This document shows positions 8,735 to 21,233 of a DNA stretch of 64,000 bases, one piece after another. Each line of letters starts with the position of its first letter. Within the stretch, counting starts at the first letter, position 1. Origin of the DNA: Enterovibrio qingdaonensis (GTDB lineage: Bacteria > Pseudomonadota > Gammaproteobacteria > Enterobacterales > Vibrionaceae); assembly GCF_028683135.1 (NCBI RefSeq), contig NZ_JAJUBB010000011.1, positions 124,001-188,000 of the forward strand, given 5' to 3'. A program made the translations under genes and the position numbers. The notes beneath the pieces were generated by a model. It was given only the letters and a program-made list of their open reading frames with translations, had not been told where the DNA came from and did no database searches.

Positions 8735-9895
8735 TTACAGCACGTCTACCAGTCCTGCGCCGTCTTTTGCCTGACAAACGTAGATTGATGCCACCAGACC
8801 TGTTGCTGCTTCGTATTGTGCATCAACGGCAGCTTTCACATCATCAACCAGCGATGGTGGAACCAAAGAGACGATACAACCGCCGAAGCCGCCGCCCGTC
8901 ATTCGTACACCGCCTTGTTCGCCAATCACTGACTTAACGATGTCAACCAAGGTGTCGATTTCTTTCACCGTGATTTCGAAGTCATCACGCATTGATACGT
9001 GAGATTCTGCCATTAACACGCCCATGCGCTTCATGTCGTTTGCGCGCAGCGCATCAGCGGCTTCAACAGTGCGGTCGTTTTCAGTGATCACGTGACGGGC
9101 ACGTTTCGCCACTACCTCATCCAGCAGGTGTTTTTTGGCATTGAATTCTTCGATGGTTACATCGCGCAGTGCTTTCACACCAAAGGTCGCAGCGGCTTCT
9201 TCACACTGCTTACGGCGGGTGTTGTATTCACTGTCTACCAGACCGCGACGTTTGTTGGAGTTGATGATCACGACTGCAACGTCTTCTGGCATAGAGACCG
9301 CTTGCGTTTCCAGTGAGCGGCAGTCCAGCAACAAGGCGTGGTTTTCTTGCCCTTCCGCGGAGATCATCTGATCCATGATGCCGCAGTTGCAGCCCACGAA
9401 TTCGTTTTCTGCTTGCTGGCCATTTAGTGCGATTTCCGCCTGGCTGATTTCCAGATTGAACAAAGTTTTGAACGTCTGGCCGATCACCACTTCCAAAGCA
9501 GCAGAAGAGCTCAAACCCGCGCCTTGAGGCACGTTGCCTGTTACTGCAATGTCTGCGCCGTTGAACGTGTAGCCGCGACCCTGCAGGCACTTCACCACAC
9601 CGCGAATGTAGTTCGCCCACATTTTGTCTTGCAGGAAAGTAATTTCTTCGTTGAGGTCGAACTCGTCCACTTCGTTGTCGTAATCCACTGACACAAGGCG
9701 AACCTTCATGTCATCACGCTTCGCGGCTGCAACGACTGTTTGGTAGTTAATGGCACATGGCAGCACGAAGCCGTCGTTGTAGTCGGTGTGCTCACCAATG
9801 AGGTTTACACGACCTGGGGCTTGAATAATGTGTGTTGGCAAATAGCCCAACACGGCTTCAAAAGAGGCTTTAACGTTTGAAATCAGTTCAGACAT
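8735..9895 (-). CDS. galK: Galactokinase
   Basis: A 386-residue GHMP kinase that phosphorylates alpha-D-galactose with ATP to galactose-1-phosphate, step two of the Leloir pathway. Signature motifs are present: the galactokinase signature [19 protein letters not shown] near the N-terminus, the ATP-binding [17 protein letters not shown] and the C-terminal [14 protein letters not shown]. The catalytic Asp lies in [10 protein letters not shown]. The start is placed at ATG 9895 (MSELISNV), matching E. coli length; an in-frame ATG at 9913 would add six residues. The stop is ten bases from the galM start, so translation is probably coupled. Third gene of galETKM. Confidence 0.96.
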   Translation of the reverse strand: MSELISNVKASFEAVLGYLPTHIIQAPGRVNLIGEHTDYNDGFVLPCAINYQTVVAAAKRDDMKVRLVSVDYDNEVDEFDLNEEITFLQDKMWANYIRGVVKCLQGRGYTFNGADIAVTGNVPQGAGLSSSAALEVVIGQTFKTLFNLEISQAEIALNGQQAENEFVGCNCGIMDQMISAEGQENHALLLDCRSLETQAVSMPEDVAVVIINSNKRRGLVDSEYNTRRKQCEEAAATFGVKALRDVTIEEFNAKKHLLDEVVAKRARHVITENDRTVEAADALRANDMKRMGVLMAESHVSMRDDFEITVKEIDTLVDIVKSVIGEQGGVRMTGGGFGGCIVSLVPPSLVDDVKAAVDAQYEAATGLVASIYVCQAKDGAGLVDVL

Positions 9896-9985
9896 GTTTC
9901 TACTCTCAATCATTAATAGTCGTTTTGAATCCTGCGCGTCGTTTTTTCTTCATCATTGGTATTAAAACACGCAGGGGTTCCCAAA

Positions 9986-11041
9986 TTATTTCTGTTCTTT
10001 GTAATGCACGTCGCTTACGTCACGAAGACGCTGCGCTGCTTGCTCGGCGGTCAAATCACGTTGGCTTTCTGCCAACATTTCATAGCCCACCATAAACTTA
10101 CGTACCGATGCGCTGCGCAGCAGCGGCGGATAGAAAAGCGCATGTAATTGCCAATGCTCAATGTCCGTGCCTTCTTCGAAGAACGGCGCGTAGTGCCAGC
10201 CCATTGAATACGGGAATGCGCATTGGAACAGGTTGTCGTAACGGCTGGTCAGCTTCTTGATGGCTAATGCCAAATCATCACGTTGTTCCTCACTCAATTC
10301 ACTCATACGGCGAATGTGCGTTTTTGGCAGCAACATGGTTTCAAACGGCCAAGCCGCCCAATAAGGGACAACAGCTAACCAGTGCTCGGTTTCTACAACC
10401 GTGCGACTGCCGTCTTTCATTTCAGCCTGAACATAGTCCACCAGCAGGTTAGACCCGTTTTCGTCAAAGTATGCTTTCAGGTTTTGCTCTTTACGCTCAA
10501 TCTCGTTTGGCAGAAAGCTGTTTGCCCAAATTTGACCATGCGGGTGCGGCTGCGAACAGCCCATGGTTTCACCCTTGTTCTCAAACGCTTGAACCCAGAC
10601 ATAGTCTTTGCCCAGCTCTTCGATTTGGTCATTCCATGTGTCGATAACGCCACGAATTTTGTTCAGCGGCAGTTCTGGCAAAGTCTTGCTGTGATCGGGA
10701 GAGAAACAAATCACACGGCTCAAACCACGTACACCCTGCGTTTTGAACAGCGGGTTATCTGATTCTGGTGCCTCTGGTGAATCAGTCATCAACGCAGCAA
10801 AGTCATTGGTGAAAACGTACGTCCCTTCATAATCAGGGTTCACATCACCAGAGATACGTGCATTGGTTGGGCAAAGAAAACAGGTTTCTTCATACGCCGG
10901 AAGTTGTTCGGTCGAAGGTTTTTCATCTTGCCCACTCCAAGGACGCTTGGCGCGATGCGGAGAGACCAAGATCCACTGACCTGTCAGCGGGTTGTAGCGA
11001 CGATGCGGGTGATCAACCGGATTAAATTCAACGTTAGTCAT
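9986..11041 (-). CDS. galT: Galactose-1-phosphate uridylyltransferase
   Basis: A 351-residue HIT-superfamily enzyme that exchanges UMP between UDP-glucose and galactose-1-phosphate, giving glucose-1-phosphate and UDP-galactose. It has the metal-site CFLC motif (Cys54 and Cys57) and the active-site [13 protein letters not shown], with His168 as the uridylylated nucleophile. The C-terminal [21 protein letters not shown] is characteristic. Second gene of galETKM, ~70 bases after galE and ~90 before galK. A paralogue of similar length lies at 56955-58001 in the polysaccharide locus; the two proteins share long identical stretches around the active site. Confidence 0.96.
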   Translation of the reverse strand: MTNVEFNPVDHPHRRYNPLTGQWILVSPHRAKRPWSGQDEKPSTEQLPAYEETCFLCPTNARISGDVNPDYEGTYVFTNDFAALMTDSPEAPESDNPLFKTQGVRGLSRVICFSPDHSKTLPELPLNKIRGVIDTWNDQIEELGKDYVWVQAFENKGETMGCSQPHPHGQIWANSFLPNEIERKEQNLKAYFDENGSNLLVDYVQAEMKDGSRTVVETEHWLAVVPYWAAWPFETMLLPKTHIRRMSELSEEQRDDLALAIKKLTSRYDNLFQCAFPYSMGWHYAPFFEEGTDIEHWQLHALFYPPLLRSASVRKFMVGYEMLAESQRDLTAEQAAQRLRDVSDVHYKEQK

Positions 11042-11073
11042 TGTTCTTATCTCAAATCTAAATCTGCGTCTAA

Positions 11074-11100
11074 GGCTGGTTACACAAAAAGGTACCAGCC
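11074..11100 (-). other. Intercistronic stem-loop between galE and galT
   Basis: GGCTGGT and ACCAGCC, seven-base perfect arms with a 13-base loop, in the galE-galT gap. There is no U run after it in the direction of transcription, so it is more likely a processing or stabilising hairpin than a terminator. Confidence 0.4.
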
Positions 11101-11113
11101 CGTAGGGATGTTC

Positions 11114-12136
11114 TTATTCTTCGGTTGCATAACCTTGCGGGTTGGCAGATTGCCAACGCCACGTATCTGCAGTCATTTCTGCCACAGTACGTGTCGCTTT
11201 CCAGCCCAGCACGTTTTCTGCTTTTTCTGTGCTCGCCCAACACTCGGCAATGTCACCCGGTCGACGCGGATTAATTTCATAAGCAACCGGCTTGCCGCAA
11301 GCCTCGCCAAATGCCGCTACCATTTCCAGTACGCTAGACCCTTTGCCTGTGCCTAGGTTGAAGGTGTGCAAACCTGCTTGTTCCCCAACTGCTTTCAGCG
11401 CGGCAATGTGGCCGTCTGCCAAATCCATCACGTGGATGTAATCACGCACGCCAGTGCCGTCAGGTGTCGGGTAGTCGTTTCCAAATACCGCCAATTTTTC
11501 ACGGCGACCCACTGCAACCTGTGCGATAAATGGCATCAAGTTATTTGGGATACCTTGCGGGTCTTCGCCCATGATGCCAGACGGGTGTGCACCAACTGGG
11601 TTAAAGTAACGAAGCAAGGTGATGCTCCAGTCATTTTCAGCATGGAACAAGTCACCGAAGCACTGCTCAACCATGTACTTGCTTCGTCCATATGGGTTGG
11701 TAGTTGCGCCCGTCGGTGAATCCTCAGTAATAGGAACAATTTCTGGATCGCCATACACAGTTGCAGATGAGCTAAACACAATACTTTTCACGCCCGCTTT
11801 ACGCATACAACGCGCCAGTACCAGCGAGCCATTCACGTTGTTGTCGTAATACTCCAGCGGCTTTGCCACAGATTCACCCACCGCTTTTAAGCCTGCGAAG
11901 TGAATGACCGCTTTGATGTCGTGCTCTGCGAAAACAGCATCCAGAAACGCTTCATCGCGAATATCGCCTTCGTAGAAACGCGGCATCTGCCCTGCGAGGG
12001 TTTCGATGCGATTGAGTACTTCTGTTTTCGCATTACACAGGTTGTCGACAATGATGGGCTCCATACTTGCTGCAATCATCTGTACGCAAGTGTGGCTGCC
12101 GATATATCCCATTCCACCCGTTACTAGCACTTTCAC
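11114..12136 (-). CDS. galE: UDP-glucose 4-epimerase
   Basis: A 340-residue short-chain dehydrogenase-family epimerase that interconverts UDP-galactose and UDP-glucose with bound NAD. The N-terminal VLVTGGMGYIGSHTCVQ is the NAD-binding turn, and YGRSKYMVE holds the catalytic Tyr and Lys. First gene of galETKM. I placed the start at GTG 12136 (reads MKVLVTGG with GGAG upstream), as in other GalE proteins; ATG codons at 12145 and 12166 would add a short tail. A GalR-like operator lies about 105 bases upstream. A second copy, clearly homologous, is at 32142-33161. Confidence 0.95.
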   Translation of the reverse strand: MKVLVTGGMGYIGSHTCVQMIAASMEPIIVDNLCNAKTEVLNRIETLAGQMPRFYEGDIRDEAFLDAVFAEHDIKAVIHFAGLKAVGESVAKPLEYYDNNVNGSLVLARCMRKAGVKSIVFSSSATVYGDPEIVPITEDSPTGATTNPYGRSKYMVEQCFGDLFHAENDWSITLLRYFNPVGAHPSGIMGEDPQGIPNNLMPFIAQVAVGRREKLAVFGNDYPTPDGTGVRDYIHVMDLADGHIAALKAVGEQAGLHTFNLGTGKGSSVLEMVAAFGEACGKPVAYEINPRRPGDIAECWASTEKAENVLGWKATRTVAEMTADTWRWQSANPQGYATEE

Positions 12137-12241
12137 GCTTCGCATCTCCATCTTCACGGCGGTCATGCCGCAGAACTCTCGTATTTTTTTGTGGTTATTT
12201 ACTCAGCATTGCCATTATGAATTCACTTGGTGCAACACTTT

Positions 12242-12257
12242 GTGTAAACGTTTCCAC
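12242..12257 (-). promoter_or_regulatory. GalR/LacI-type operator upstream of galETKM
   Basis: GTGTAAACGTTTCCAC, a near-palindrome with the central CG and half-sites of the GalR/GalS consensus, about 105 bases before galE. The same motif occurs at three more promoters of galactoside genes in this window. Confidence 0.75.
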
Positions 12258-12336
12258 AACTATATATGAGGCGTCCCATTTCGCCTAGCCTTTGCTTTCT
12301 AGATTAGTGGAAATTCAGCAGAATATTTTGGAAAGT

Positions 12337-12368
12337 GTGAGCGACGTACTTATCGTTCCGCCGCTCAC
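12337..12368 (-). terminator. Possible weak terminator after the GPH transporter gene
   Basis: GTGAGCG and CGCTCAC arms with an 18-base loop lie just past the transporter stop; on the minus strand the stem is followed by ACTTTCC rather than a clean U run, so termination is uncertain. Confidence 0.4.
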
Positions 12369-12385
12369 GGTAGGGTAATCAGGAG

Positions 12386-13759
12386 TTAGCTTGCAGTAGC
12401 AGGTGTTGCAGAGGTGTTCGCTTCTAGGTCTGTTTCCGCATTGAAGCCTTCGTGTAAACGATAGTAACCTTTATAAATCAGCGCACTAATCAACATCAGC
12501 ACCGCAGGTAGACCGACCATCATAAATTGCAGGCCCATGATGGTTGTCTCCGATTGGACTTCATTCGGCACATAGCCAACGACTGACAAGCCCACACCAA
12601 CAATAAAGCCACCTGCTGCGCCTGCGAATTTCACCAACATGGTTTGTACTGAGAAGATAACGCTCTCACTGCGACGGCCGGTTTTGTGCTCGCCGTAATC
12701 AACCACGTCTGCCAGCATGACTGTCTGCAGGGCGTTCGCCACACCGACACCAAACTTGATAGCAGCACCAGCAAGGCCAATCATTACTGCATTACCCGGC
12801 ATTGTGAAGCTCATTACCAGCAGCACGATACACGATACGATCGGGAAGCCACTTGCGATAAACCACAGGTATTTACGTGGTAGAAGTGTCGCAAGGCGAG
12901 GAAATAGGAATACGCCCGCCACTTCGGCAATGCCTGCCACCATCATGTAAACAGGGAACAGTTCGGCATCGCCCAATGCGTAGGTGAAGTAGTAAATAGC
13001 AAAACCACCTACTAGCAAGTTCGCGATTTGGAAAGACAATACAGTACCAATCAAGGCTTTCAATTGGTCATTCTTGCCAATGATTTCAAGCACATCTTTG
13101 AAACTGAATTTCTCTGGTGCGGCTGCATTATCAGGTGCTGCTTTTTCTTTTACGTTACGCGCAATCAAGAATGCACTCATCACGAATAACACAGCGATCA
13201 GCATAGCAACATTGAAGAAGCCGTCACCTTGGTCACCATTTCCTAGCTTGCCAACAATGTGCAGACCGTAAGTACCGGTAATAAACCATGCCAGACTTGC
13301 AAACAGTCGTGGCCACACCACCAACTTCTCACGTTCTTGGCGAGAGCTTGAAAGCGCAGGGATCATTGACCAGTAAGGGATATCCATAATGGTGTAGGTC
13401 AAGCCCCACAAAATGTAAGCAGCGGCGGCATAAATATACAGCGCAGTACCTTCAAACATGTGCGTACTAAACAGACCCACTAACACCACGGCGTTTAGCA
13501 GAGTACCTATCACTATCCAAGGACGGAATTTGCCGAACTTCGAGCGCGTGTTATCGACAATCACACCCATCATAGGATCAGTAATTGCGTCAATAATGCG
13601 TGCAGCCAAGAAAATGGTACCGACGAATGCTGCAGACAGCCCTGCTACGTCGGTGAAGTAGAACATCAAGAAGATATATATCGGTGCACAGGCAAAATCT
13701 TTGCCCAGTGCGCCAAGACCGTAGGAAAGCTTAGTTTGTAAGGTTATTTTGTCAGACAT
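12386..13759 (-). CDS. GPH-family sugar:cation symporter (MelB-like)
   Basis: A 457-residue inner-membrane transporter with about twelve hydrophobic helices, of the glycoside-pentoside-hexuronide:cation symporter family. The N-terminal KLSYGLGALGKDFACAPIYIF and the DAITDPMMGVIVDNTRSKFGKFRPW segment are typical; the acidic residues there correspond to the cation site in MelB helix II. Its neighbours are galETKM on one side and an alpha-galactosidase on the other, and a GalR-like operator precedes it. It most likely imports melibiose, lactose or another galactoside with Na+ or H+. The precise sugar cannot be read from sequence. Confidence 0.88.
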   Translation of the reverse strand: MSDKITLQTKLSYGLGALGKDFACAPIYIFLMFYFTDVAGLSAAFVGTIFLAARIIDAITDPMMGVIVDNTRSKFGKFRPWIVIGTLLNAVVLVGLFSTHMFEGTALYIYAAAAYILWGLTYTIMDIPYWSMIPALSSSRQEREKLVVWPRLFASLAWFITGTYGLHIVGKLGNGDQGDGFFNVAMLIAVLFVMSAFLIARNVKEKAAPDNAAAPEKFSFKDVLEIIGKNDQLKALIGTVLSFQIANLLVGGFAIYYFTYALGDAELFPVYMMVAGIAEVAGVFLFPRLATLLPRKYLWFIASGFPIVSCIVLLVMSFTMPGNAVMIGLAGAAIKFGVGVANALQTVMLADVVDYGEHKTGRRSESVIFSVQTMLVKFAGAAGGFIVGVGLSVVGYVPNEVQSETTIMGLQFMMVGLPAVLMLISALIYKGYYRLHEGFNAETDLEANTSATPATAS

Positions 13760-13883
13760 TTTATTATCCTTTGTTGCCGCTATCGCCTCATGCTTTGAGT
13801 CTTAAACGTGCAATGGTTGTCATTGGTCTGACGCGGATACTATCGGTACTTACATCGCTAATCTGTGATCAAATCGCCTCAAA

Positions 13884-13899
13884 TGGAAACGTTTACACA
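13884..13899 (-). promoter_or_regulatory. GalR/LacI-type operator upstream of the symporter
   Basis: TGGAAACGTTTACACA; on the minus strand it reads TGTGTAAACGTTTCCA, almost identical to the operator before galE. It lies about 125 bases before the symporter start. Confidence 0.75.
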
Positions 13900-14064
13900 C
13901 AATGATATTAAAATTGTGACATATGCACATGAGTATCTATTATTCATGGCATTTTCTATCCATAAAGTACTATTTTTAGTCATTTAGATACTTTATTAAA
14001 AGTATAACGATTACAACTTAATCATTACTTCTATAGACCACTATTTTTGGTATTTAAAGAAAAC

Positions 14065-14101
14065 AAAAGCCGCACTATTCTTTCGAATAGCACGGCTTTT
14101 G
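14065..14101 (-). terminator. Terminator after the alpha-galactosidase gene
   Basis: AAAAGCCG...CTATTC and GAATAG...CGGCTTTT form a long stem with a four-base loop, flanked by A and T runs, ~20 bases past the stop. It works on the minus strand. Confidence 0.8.
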
Positions 14102-14120
14102 TGGAAATTTTCAATCTCTA

Positions 14121-16238
14121 TTAGTGAAGAAGCTTCAAGCGAATAAGCAACGCAGTTTCAGCGTCCAAAATCGGCATGGTTAAACCAATTTTTTCACACC
14201 ACTCCCCCGATAACTCACATCCTTCATTGGTCCAAAATGGCTGACAATTCACAATGTCATTAAAGTTGCTTGGTTTATCCAACACCTCTACGTGATAAAT
14301 AGCATCAGGATCTAAACCCGGAATTCGCAAATGCCCGCTGAGAGCGTTGGTCGGCATCGCCAACTGCGCGATCATAACCACCGCTTCTGATTGGTCTTTC
14401 GCTATCACGGCGTGAACCTGATGTGCATCATCATCGGTTTGAACTCGCCACGTTTTGCCACTATGAAGTAACGGCCTCAACGCTTTATGTAGCTTAATGT
14501 AATGCTCGAATCCGTTTTTCTCTTCCTTCGTTTCTTTCACCGGATCCAACTCGATCCCCATGTGCCCGAACAATGCGGTCAAGCCACGAAACTCGATGCT
14601 GTGACGACGTCTCGTGCTGTGGCAGTGGCTGGCACCGATGTGACTTCCCATCACTTCCGGCGGGAAGAAATAGCTCATACCACGCTGAATACGCTGACGC
14701 TCTAACGCGTCATTGTTATCAGATGTCCAAAAACGATGTGTGCGCTTGAGAATTTCAAAATCGATGCGACCGCCACCTGCTGCACAGGATTCAATTTCAA
14801 CGTTCGGGTGCGCAGCGCGTACTTTGTCGACCAACGCATAGTAGCATTCTGTCTGTTTCTGCCCCGCCGCTTTACCTTCATGCCCCGGCTGAACAATCTC
14901 ACGGTTCATGTCCCATTTGATATAGGCAATATTGTACGAGCTTAGAAAATGGTCGAGGCGCTCAAACAAAAAATTAAACGCATCATCATTTTGCAAATCA
15001 ATCACAAACTGGTTTCGACCCGTAGGCTGATCGTAACCAGCAACGGCAAGTAACCAATCAGGATGCGCACGGTAAAGATCAGAATCTTTGTTGATCATCT
15101 CTGGTTCAAACCAAAGCCCAAACTCCATGCCAAGCGCGTTAACGTGATCAACAATCAGAGCCAAACCGTTCGGGTATTTGCTTTCATCCAGAAACCAGTC
15201 ACCTAACCCAGCTTTGTCACCATTTCGACCTCGGAACCACCCATCATCAATGATGAATCGCTCAACACCCATTTCAGCCGACTGAGTCGCCATCGCCATG
15301 ATGTATTCAGGGTCATGGTCAAAGTAGATCCCTTCCCAAGTATTGAGGTGTATAGGACGCGGCTTTTTCGCAAAGTCCGAAGGCAAAACGGCTTCGCGCA
15401 CATGGCTGTGGAAATGATGGCTCATGCCATTCAAACCCGCCCCGCTATAACTCGCATAGAGCCAAGGGGTTGTCAGGCTCTCGCCTTTTTCCAGTGCAAC
15501 TTCACCTGGCAAGTAAATCACTTCCGCCTGAACCAAACGACGACCGTCCGCCTTCACGTCTACGCGCATACGGTGGTTGCCGCTCCACGCAAAGTGGAAG
15601 CCCCAAACATCCCCCTGCATTTCAGTGAAATGCGACGTCCCCACAACCAGTGCAGGGTAATGTTCATGTGAAGTGCGGCCACGGCGGTTTTCTTGCTGAT
15701 ATCCGCCTTGCAGCAATGGCTGACGTACAGTTTGGAACTCGTGAACCCAGCGTCCGTAGTAAGCCATGATTTCATTGGCGCGCGCAGGCACAGGCACGGT
15801 GTTTGCCAAGCGGTTGACCTGATAAATGCCTTCTTTAAGGTTGCCGAGCGTGTGGCGCACTTTCACTACATCATGTGCGTCCATTACCAATTCTGACGTC
15901 AAACGCAGACCCGCACGCGCGTCCACGCTTATGGTCGTCACTTTGCCTTCTTCATGCTCGACTTTTTCAATCACAAATACAGGCGCCCAGTCTTGGCCGT
16001 TTCTGTGCCCTTCAATCCCTGGGCTGCTAAACACACCGCGCCCCAACTCTGGGCTCAGCGTCATAGAAACATCGTTGTCCAACCTGCCGTAAGGTACTGG
16101 ACGGAAAAGGGCTTTTCTAAAACCGCTTAATGAACCGGAAACGGGCTGCCCCCAATGCAGTATTTCTGCGTAATCACCGAGTTCGATAATCATCTGGCTG
16201 TCTTGACCAGACAAAGTGATGAGTTTTTGTTTATTCAT
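14121..16238 (-). CDS. GH36 alpha-galactosidase
   Basis: A 705-residue cytoplasmic-looking enzyme (no signal peptide) close in length to E. coli plasmid RafA and other GH36 group enzymes. The nucleophile motif YIKWDMNRE gives Asp443, and FWTSDNNDA gives the acid/base Asp507. ESCAAGGGRIDF and DDGWFRGRNGD are further family blocks. It hydrolyses terminal alpha-1,6-galactose from melibiose/raffinose-type sugars, feeding galactose to galETKM. The start is placed at ATG 16238 (MNKQKLITL); the frame stays open for 25 more codons. It is divergent from lacZ, with a GalR-like operator for each gene in between. Confidence 0.93.
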   Translation of the reverse strand: MNKQKLITLSGQDSQMIIELGDYAEILHWGQPVSGSLSGFRKALFRPVPYGRLDNDVSMTLSPELGRGVFSSPGIEGHRNGQDWAPVFVIEKVEHEEGKVTTISVDARAGLRLTSELVMDAHDVVKVRHTLGNLKEGIYQVNRLANTVPVPARANEIMAYYGRWVHEFQTVRQPLLQGGYQQENRRGRTSHEHYPALVVGTSHFTEMQGDVWGFHFAWSGNHRMRVDVKADGRRLVQAEVIYLPGEVALEKGESLTTPWLYASYSGAGLNGMSHHFHSHVREAVLPSDFAKKPRPIHLNTWEGIYFDHDPEYIMAMATQSAEMGVERFIIDDGWFRGRNGDKAGLGDWFLDESKYPNGLALIVDHVNALGMEFGLWFEPEMINKDSDLYRAHPDWLLAVAGYDQPTGRNQFVIDLQNDDAFNFLFERLDHFLSSYNIAYIKWDMNREIVQPGHEGKAAGQKQTECYYALVDKVRAAHPNVEIESCAAGGGRIDFEILKRTHRFWTSDNNDALERQRIQRGMSYFFPPEVMGSHIGASHCHSTRRRHSIEFRGLTALFGHMGIELDPVKETKEEKNGFEHYIKLHKALRPLLHSGKTWRVQTDDDAHQVHAVIAKDQSEAVVMIAQLAMPTNALSGHLRIPGLDPDAIYHVEVLDKPSNFNDIVNCQPFWTNEGCELSGEWCEKIGLTMPILDAETALLIRLKLLH

Positions 16239-16315
16239 GCTCGCCAATCCCAGGCTCTTTTCTTTCTTGGCATGATAGTCAAAGTTTTTCACTTGTCTGC
16301 GTACAAAACACAAAA

Positions 16316-16331
16316 GTGTTAACGTTTACAC
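16316..16331 (-). promoter_or_regulatory. GalR/LacI-type operator upstream of alpha-galactosidase
   Basis: GTGTTAACGTTTACAC, a nearly perfect palindrome with a central CG, ~80 bases before the GH36 gene. Confidence 0.75.
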
Positions 16332-16460
16332 ATTTTTGTAGGTTATGACGAAACACCACGCATACAGTTGTTAATGCTGATACTTGGTGACTACCATGAC
16401 CTACCCTCGTTGGCTAACCACGCTGAAATGAAATCCAACGCACAATTTCAGCACAAATAA

Positions 16461-16476
16461 ATGTAAACGTTACCAC
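16461..16476 (+). promoter_or_regulatory. GalR/LacI-type operator upstream of lacZ
   Basis: ATGTAAACGTTACCAC, similar to the other three galactoside operators but with a degenerate right half, ~105 bases before the lacZ start. Confidence 0.65.
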
Positions 16477-16487
16477 TTACTCTTTAA

Positions 16488-19670
<3,183 letters not shown>

Positions 19671-19688
19671 TAAGCCCTTAAACGACAG

Positions 19689-19724
19689 ACCCCTTTGCCG
19701 AATATCAAGGTAAAGGGGTTTTTC
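19689..19724 (+). terminator. Terminator after lacZ
   Basis: ACCCCTTT and AAAGGGGT arms followed by TTTTTC, about 20 bases after the lacZ stop. Confidence 0.85.
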
Positions 19725-19737
19725 TTTATCTGGAGAG

Positions 19738-21198
19738 CTATTTCTCGCTACCTGAAGAGATGTCCGCGACTAAAGCAACAGAAAGCGTATTTTCCAACGC
19801 CACTAAGCTTTCAACCGATATGGGTTTCATTGTTTTATAGATTGGCAGTCTCGGTTTTTTGCTCCAAACAATATTGTGCAAATAACGATACACTGTCTGC
19901 CATTGTCGAACCCGTTCCATACTCAATTTCGCTGCGTGTGACGGCGGTAACCAATGATCAAAATCTTGCCAAAAGACAGCGTTCCAATCGAGCTCCGAGG
20001 GGAACAGGGAATCAGCATTTTTCGGGGGCTGACTGACTCTGGGTGTCAAGTAACCCAAGGCGATCTGGTAGTGCTGACCTTCCCTTTCACTATTCGTTCT
20101 AAACCACTTTTCATTCCACCAGCTCAGTGTCTTTTGTTGAGGTTCACTGACTCTGTCGGCGTCGATGTCTGCGGCAACATGCCAATAATACAAATTGGCT
20201 GTCACGTTTTTTACGCGCGTATCAAATGCCGTGATGGCGGCTCCACGAACAAAACTTTCATGCTCTAACAGCAAATAAACCGATGACGTGTTCGCCAGTT
20301 GTTGATACAGAATTTGCATATGGGCGTGTGCAGCATAAACCGGACGAAGCAACGCACCTTTTGCTATCTGTCCGTGTTTCTCGTGACAATATGCCAGCTC
20401 ATCAAACTGTGTTCTGGCCATGATTTTGGCATACGTTTTTTCTGCACGTGACAGTACGTTGGCTTCGCTATCTATGCCTTGCTCTTTTACTCGCGGCACA
20501 TAATGACCCGCTTCCAAACATGACGCGTTATCTGCTGAAAGCAGCACGTTGTCACTGATGAGGTAAACATAGCCTGTTCGAGCATCAACGCTTGTTAACG
20601 TCCAAACATGGGTTTCCGCTTGTTTGTTCGCCGCTCGACTCAGACCTGAACGGCAAACCTGCACGTGGCTTCTCGTTTGAACGATCGGAGAGACTTTTTG
20701 TGATAACGCGCTAATTTCTACCCGTGTCATGACAGTGCTAAGTAAGCATGTCAGTTTCGCCATCCGCTCAGAAAACACCTTATTGCTGAGAGTTAATTCA
20801 GCCGCGAGGTCAACCGGCGAAATACCTGCCAACAAACCGTCTAGTAGCGGCTGTAACTGCTTTGACAAGGTGTTTGGATTAGCAAGGGTATGCACTTTTC
20901 TGCAATGTATGCACTGCACACGTGGGCTGCCTGAACGTGTCAGTCCATATTTCACGAACAATGGTTGCGCACAGCACCAAATGAGTGGAGAAACGTCTGG
21001 TATTCGCGTTTGAGCGATTTGTTCCGCTAGCGCAAGAATGGGGGGATTACTGAGTTCTGGTGGGTAAGCGCCACATTCAGGGCAATGCCAGGCGGCATAC
21101 CCCAAACGTGAAGATCGAGAATACAAGGCAGGATCAGGGTTGCCACAGTTAACACAACTGAACGTTTTACAGCCATTGTATTCTCGACGAAATAACAA
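19738..21198 (-). CDS. Zinc-ribbon and HTH-containing protein of unknown function
   Basis: A 486-residue protein not recognised as a named family. The N-terminus has two Cys-pair ribbons: CVNCGNPD...HCPECGAYPPE (residues ~18-47) and WCCAQPLFVKYGLTRSGSPRVQCIHCRKVH (~92-124). The second has the layout of the zinc ribbons in IS1/ISXO2-type transposases (Cys-Cys, KYG, a basic stretch, C-x-x-C). A helix-turn-helix-like segment follows (ISPVDLAAELTLSNKVFSERM). The remaining ~330 residues resemble no catalytic domain I know; I see no clear DDE triad. The start is TTG 21198 with TAGGAA nine bases upstream and an in-frame stop just before. It may be a DNA-binding protein of transposase ancestry. Confidence 0.6.
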   Translation of the reverse strand: MLFRREYNGCKTFSCVNCGNPDPALYSRSSRLGYAAWHCPECGAYPPELSNPPILALAEQIAQTRIPDVSPLIWCCAQPLFVKYGLTRSGSPRVQCIHCRKVHTLANPNTLSKQLQPLLDGLLAGISPVDLAAELTLSNKVFSERMAKLTCLLSTVMTRVEISALSQKVSPIVQTRSHVQVCRSGLSRAANKQAETHVWTLTSVDARTGYVYLISDNVLLSADNASCLEAGHYVPRVKEQGIDSEANVLSRAEKTYAKIMARTQFDELAYCHEKHGQIAKGALLRPVYAAHAHMQILYQQLANTSSVYLLLEHESFVRGAAITAFDTRVKNVTANLYYWHVAADIDADRVSEPQQKTLSWWNEKWFRTNSEREGQHYQIALGYLTPRVSQPPKNADSLFPSELDWNAVFWQDFDHWLPPSHAAKLSMERVRQWQTVYRYLHNIVWSKKPRLPIYKTMKPISVESLVALENTLSVALVADISSGSEK

Positions 21199-21233
21199 AC
21201 TTCTATGTTCCTATCATTGCAAGGCGTTAGGCC

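Larger units (their letters stand above)
13760..14120. other. AT-rich intergenic region with transporter promoter
   Basis: About 360 bases between the symporter start and the alpha-galactosidase stop. It contains the GalR-like operator at 13884-13899 and the alpha-galactosidase terminator at 14065-14101; the middle (13930-14050) is very AT-rich with no gene. Confidence 0.6.

Noticed and set aside
14736-16092. Many overlapping open frames opposite the alpha-galactosidase
   Set aside because: They lack ribosome sites and family resemblance; the GH36 frame with both catalytic residues explains the region.
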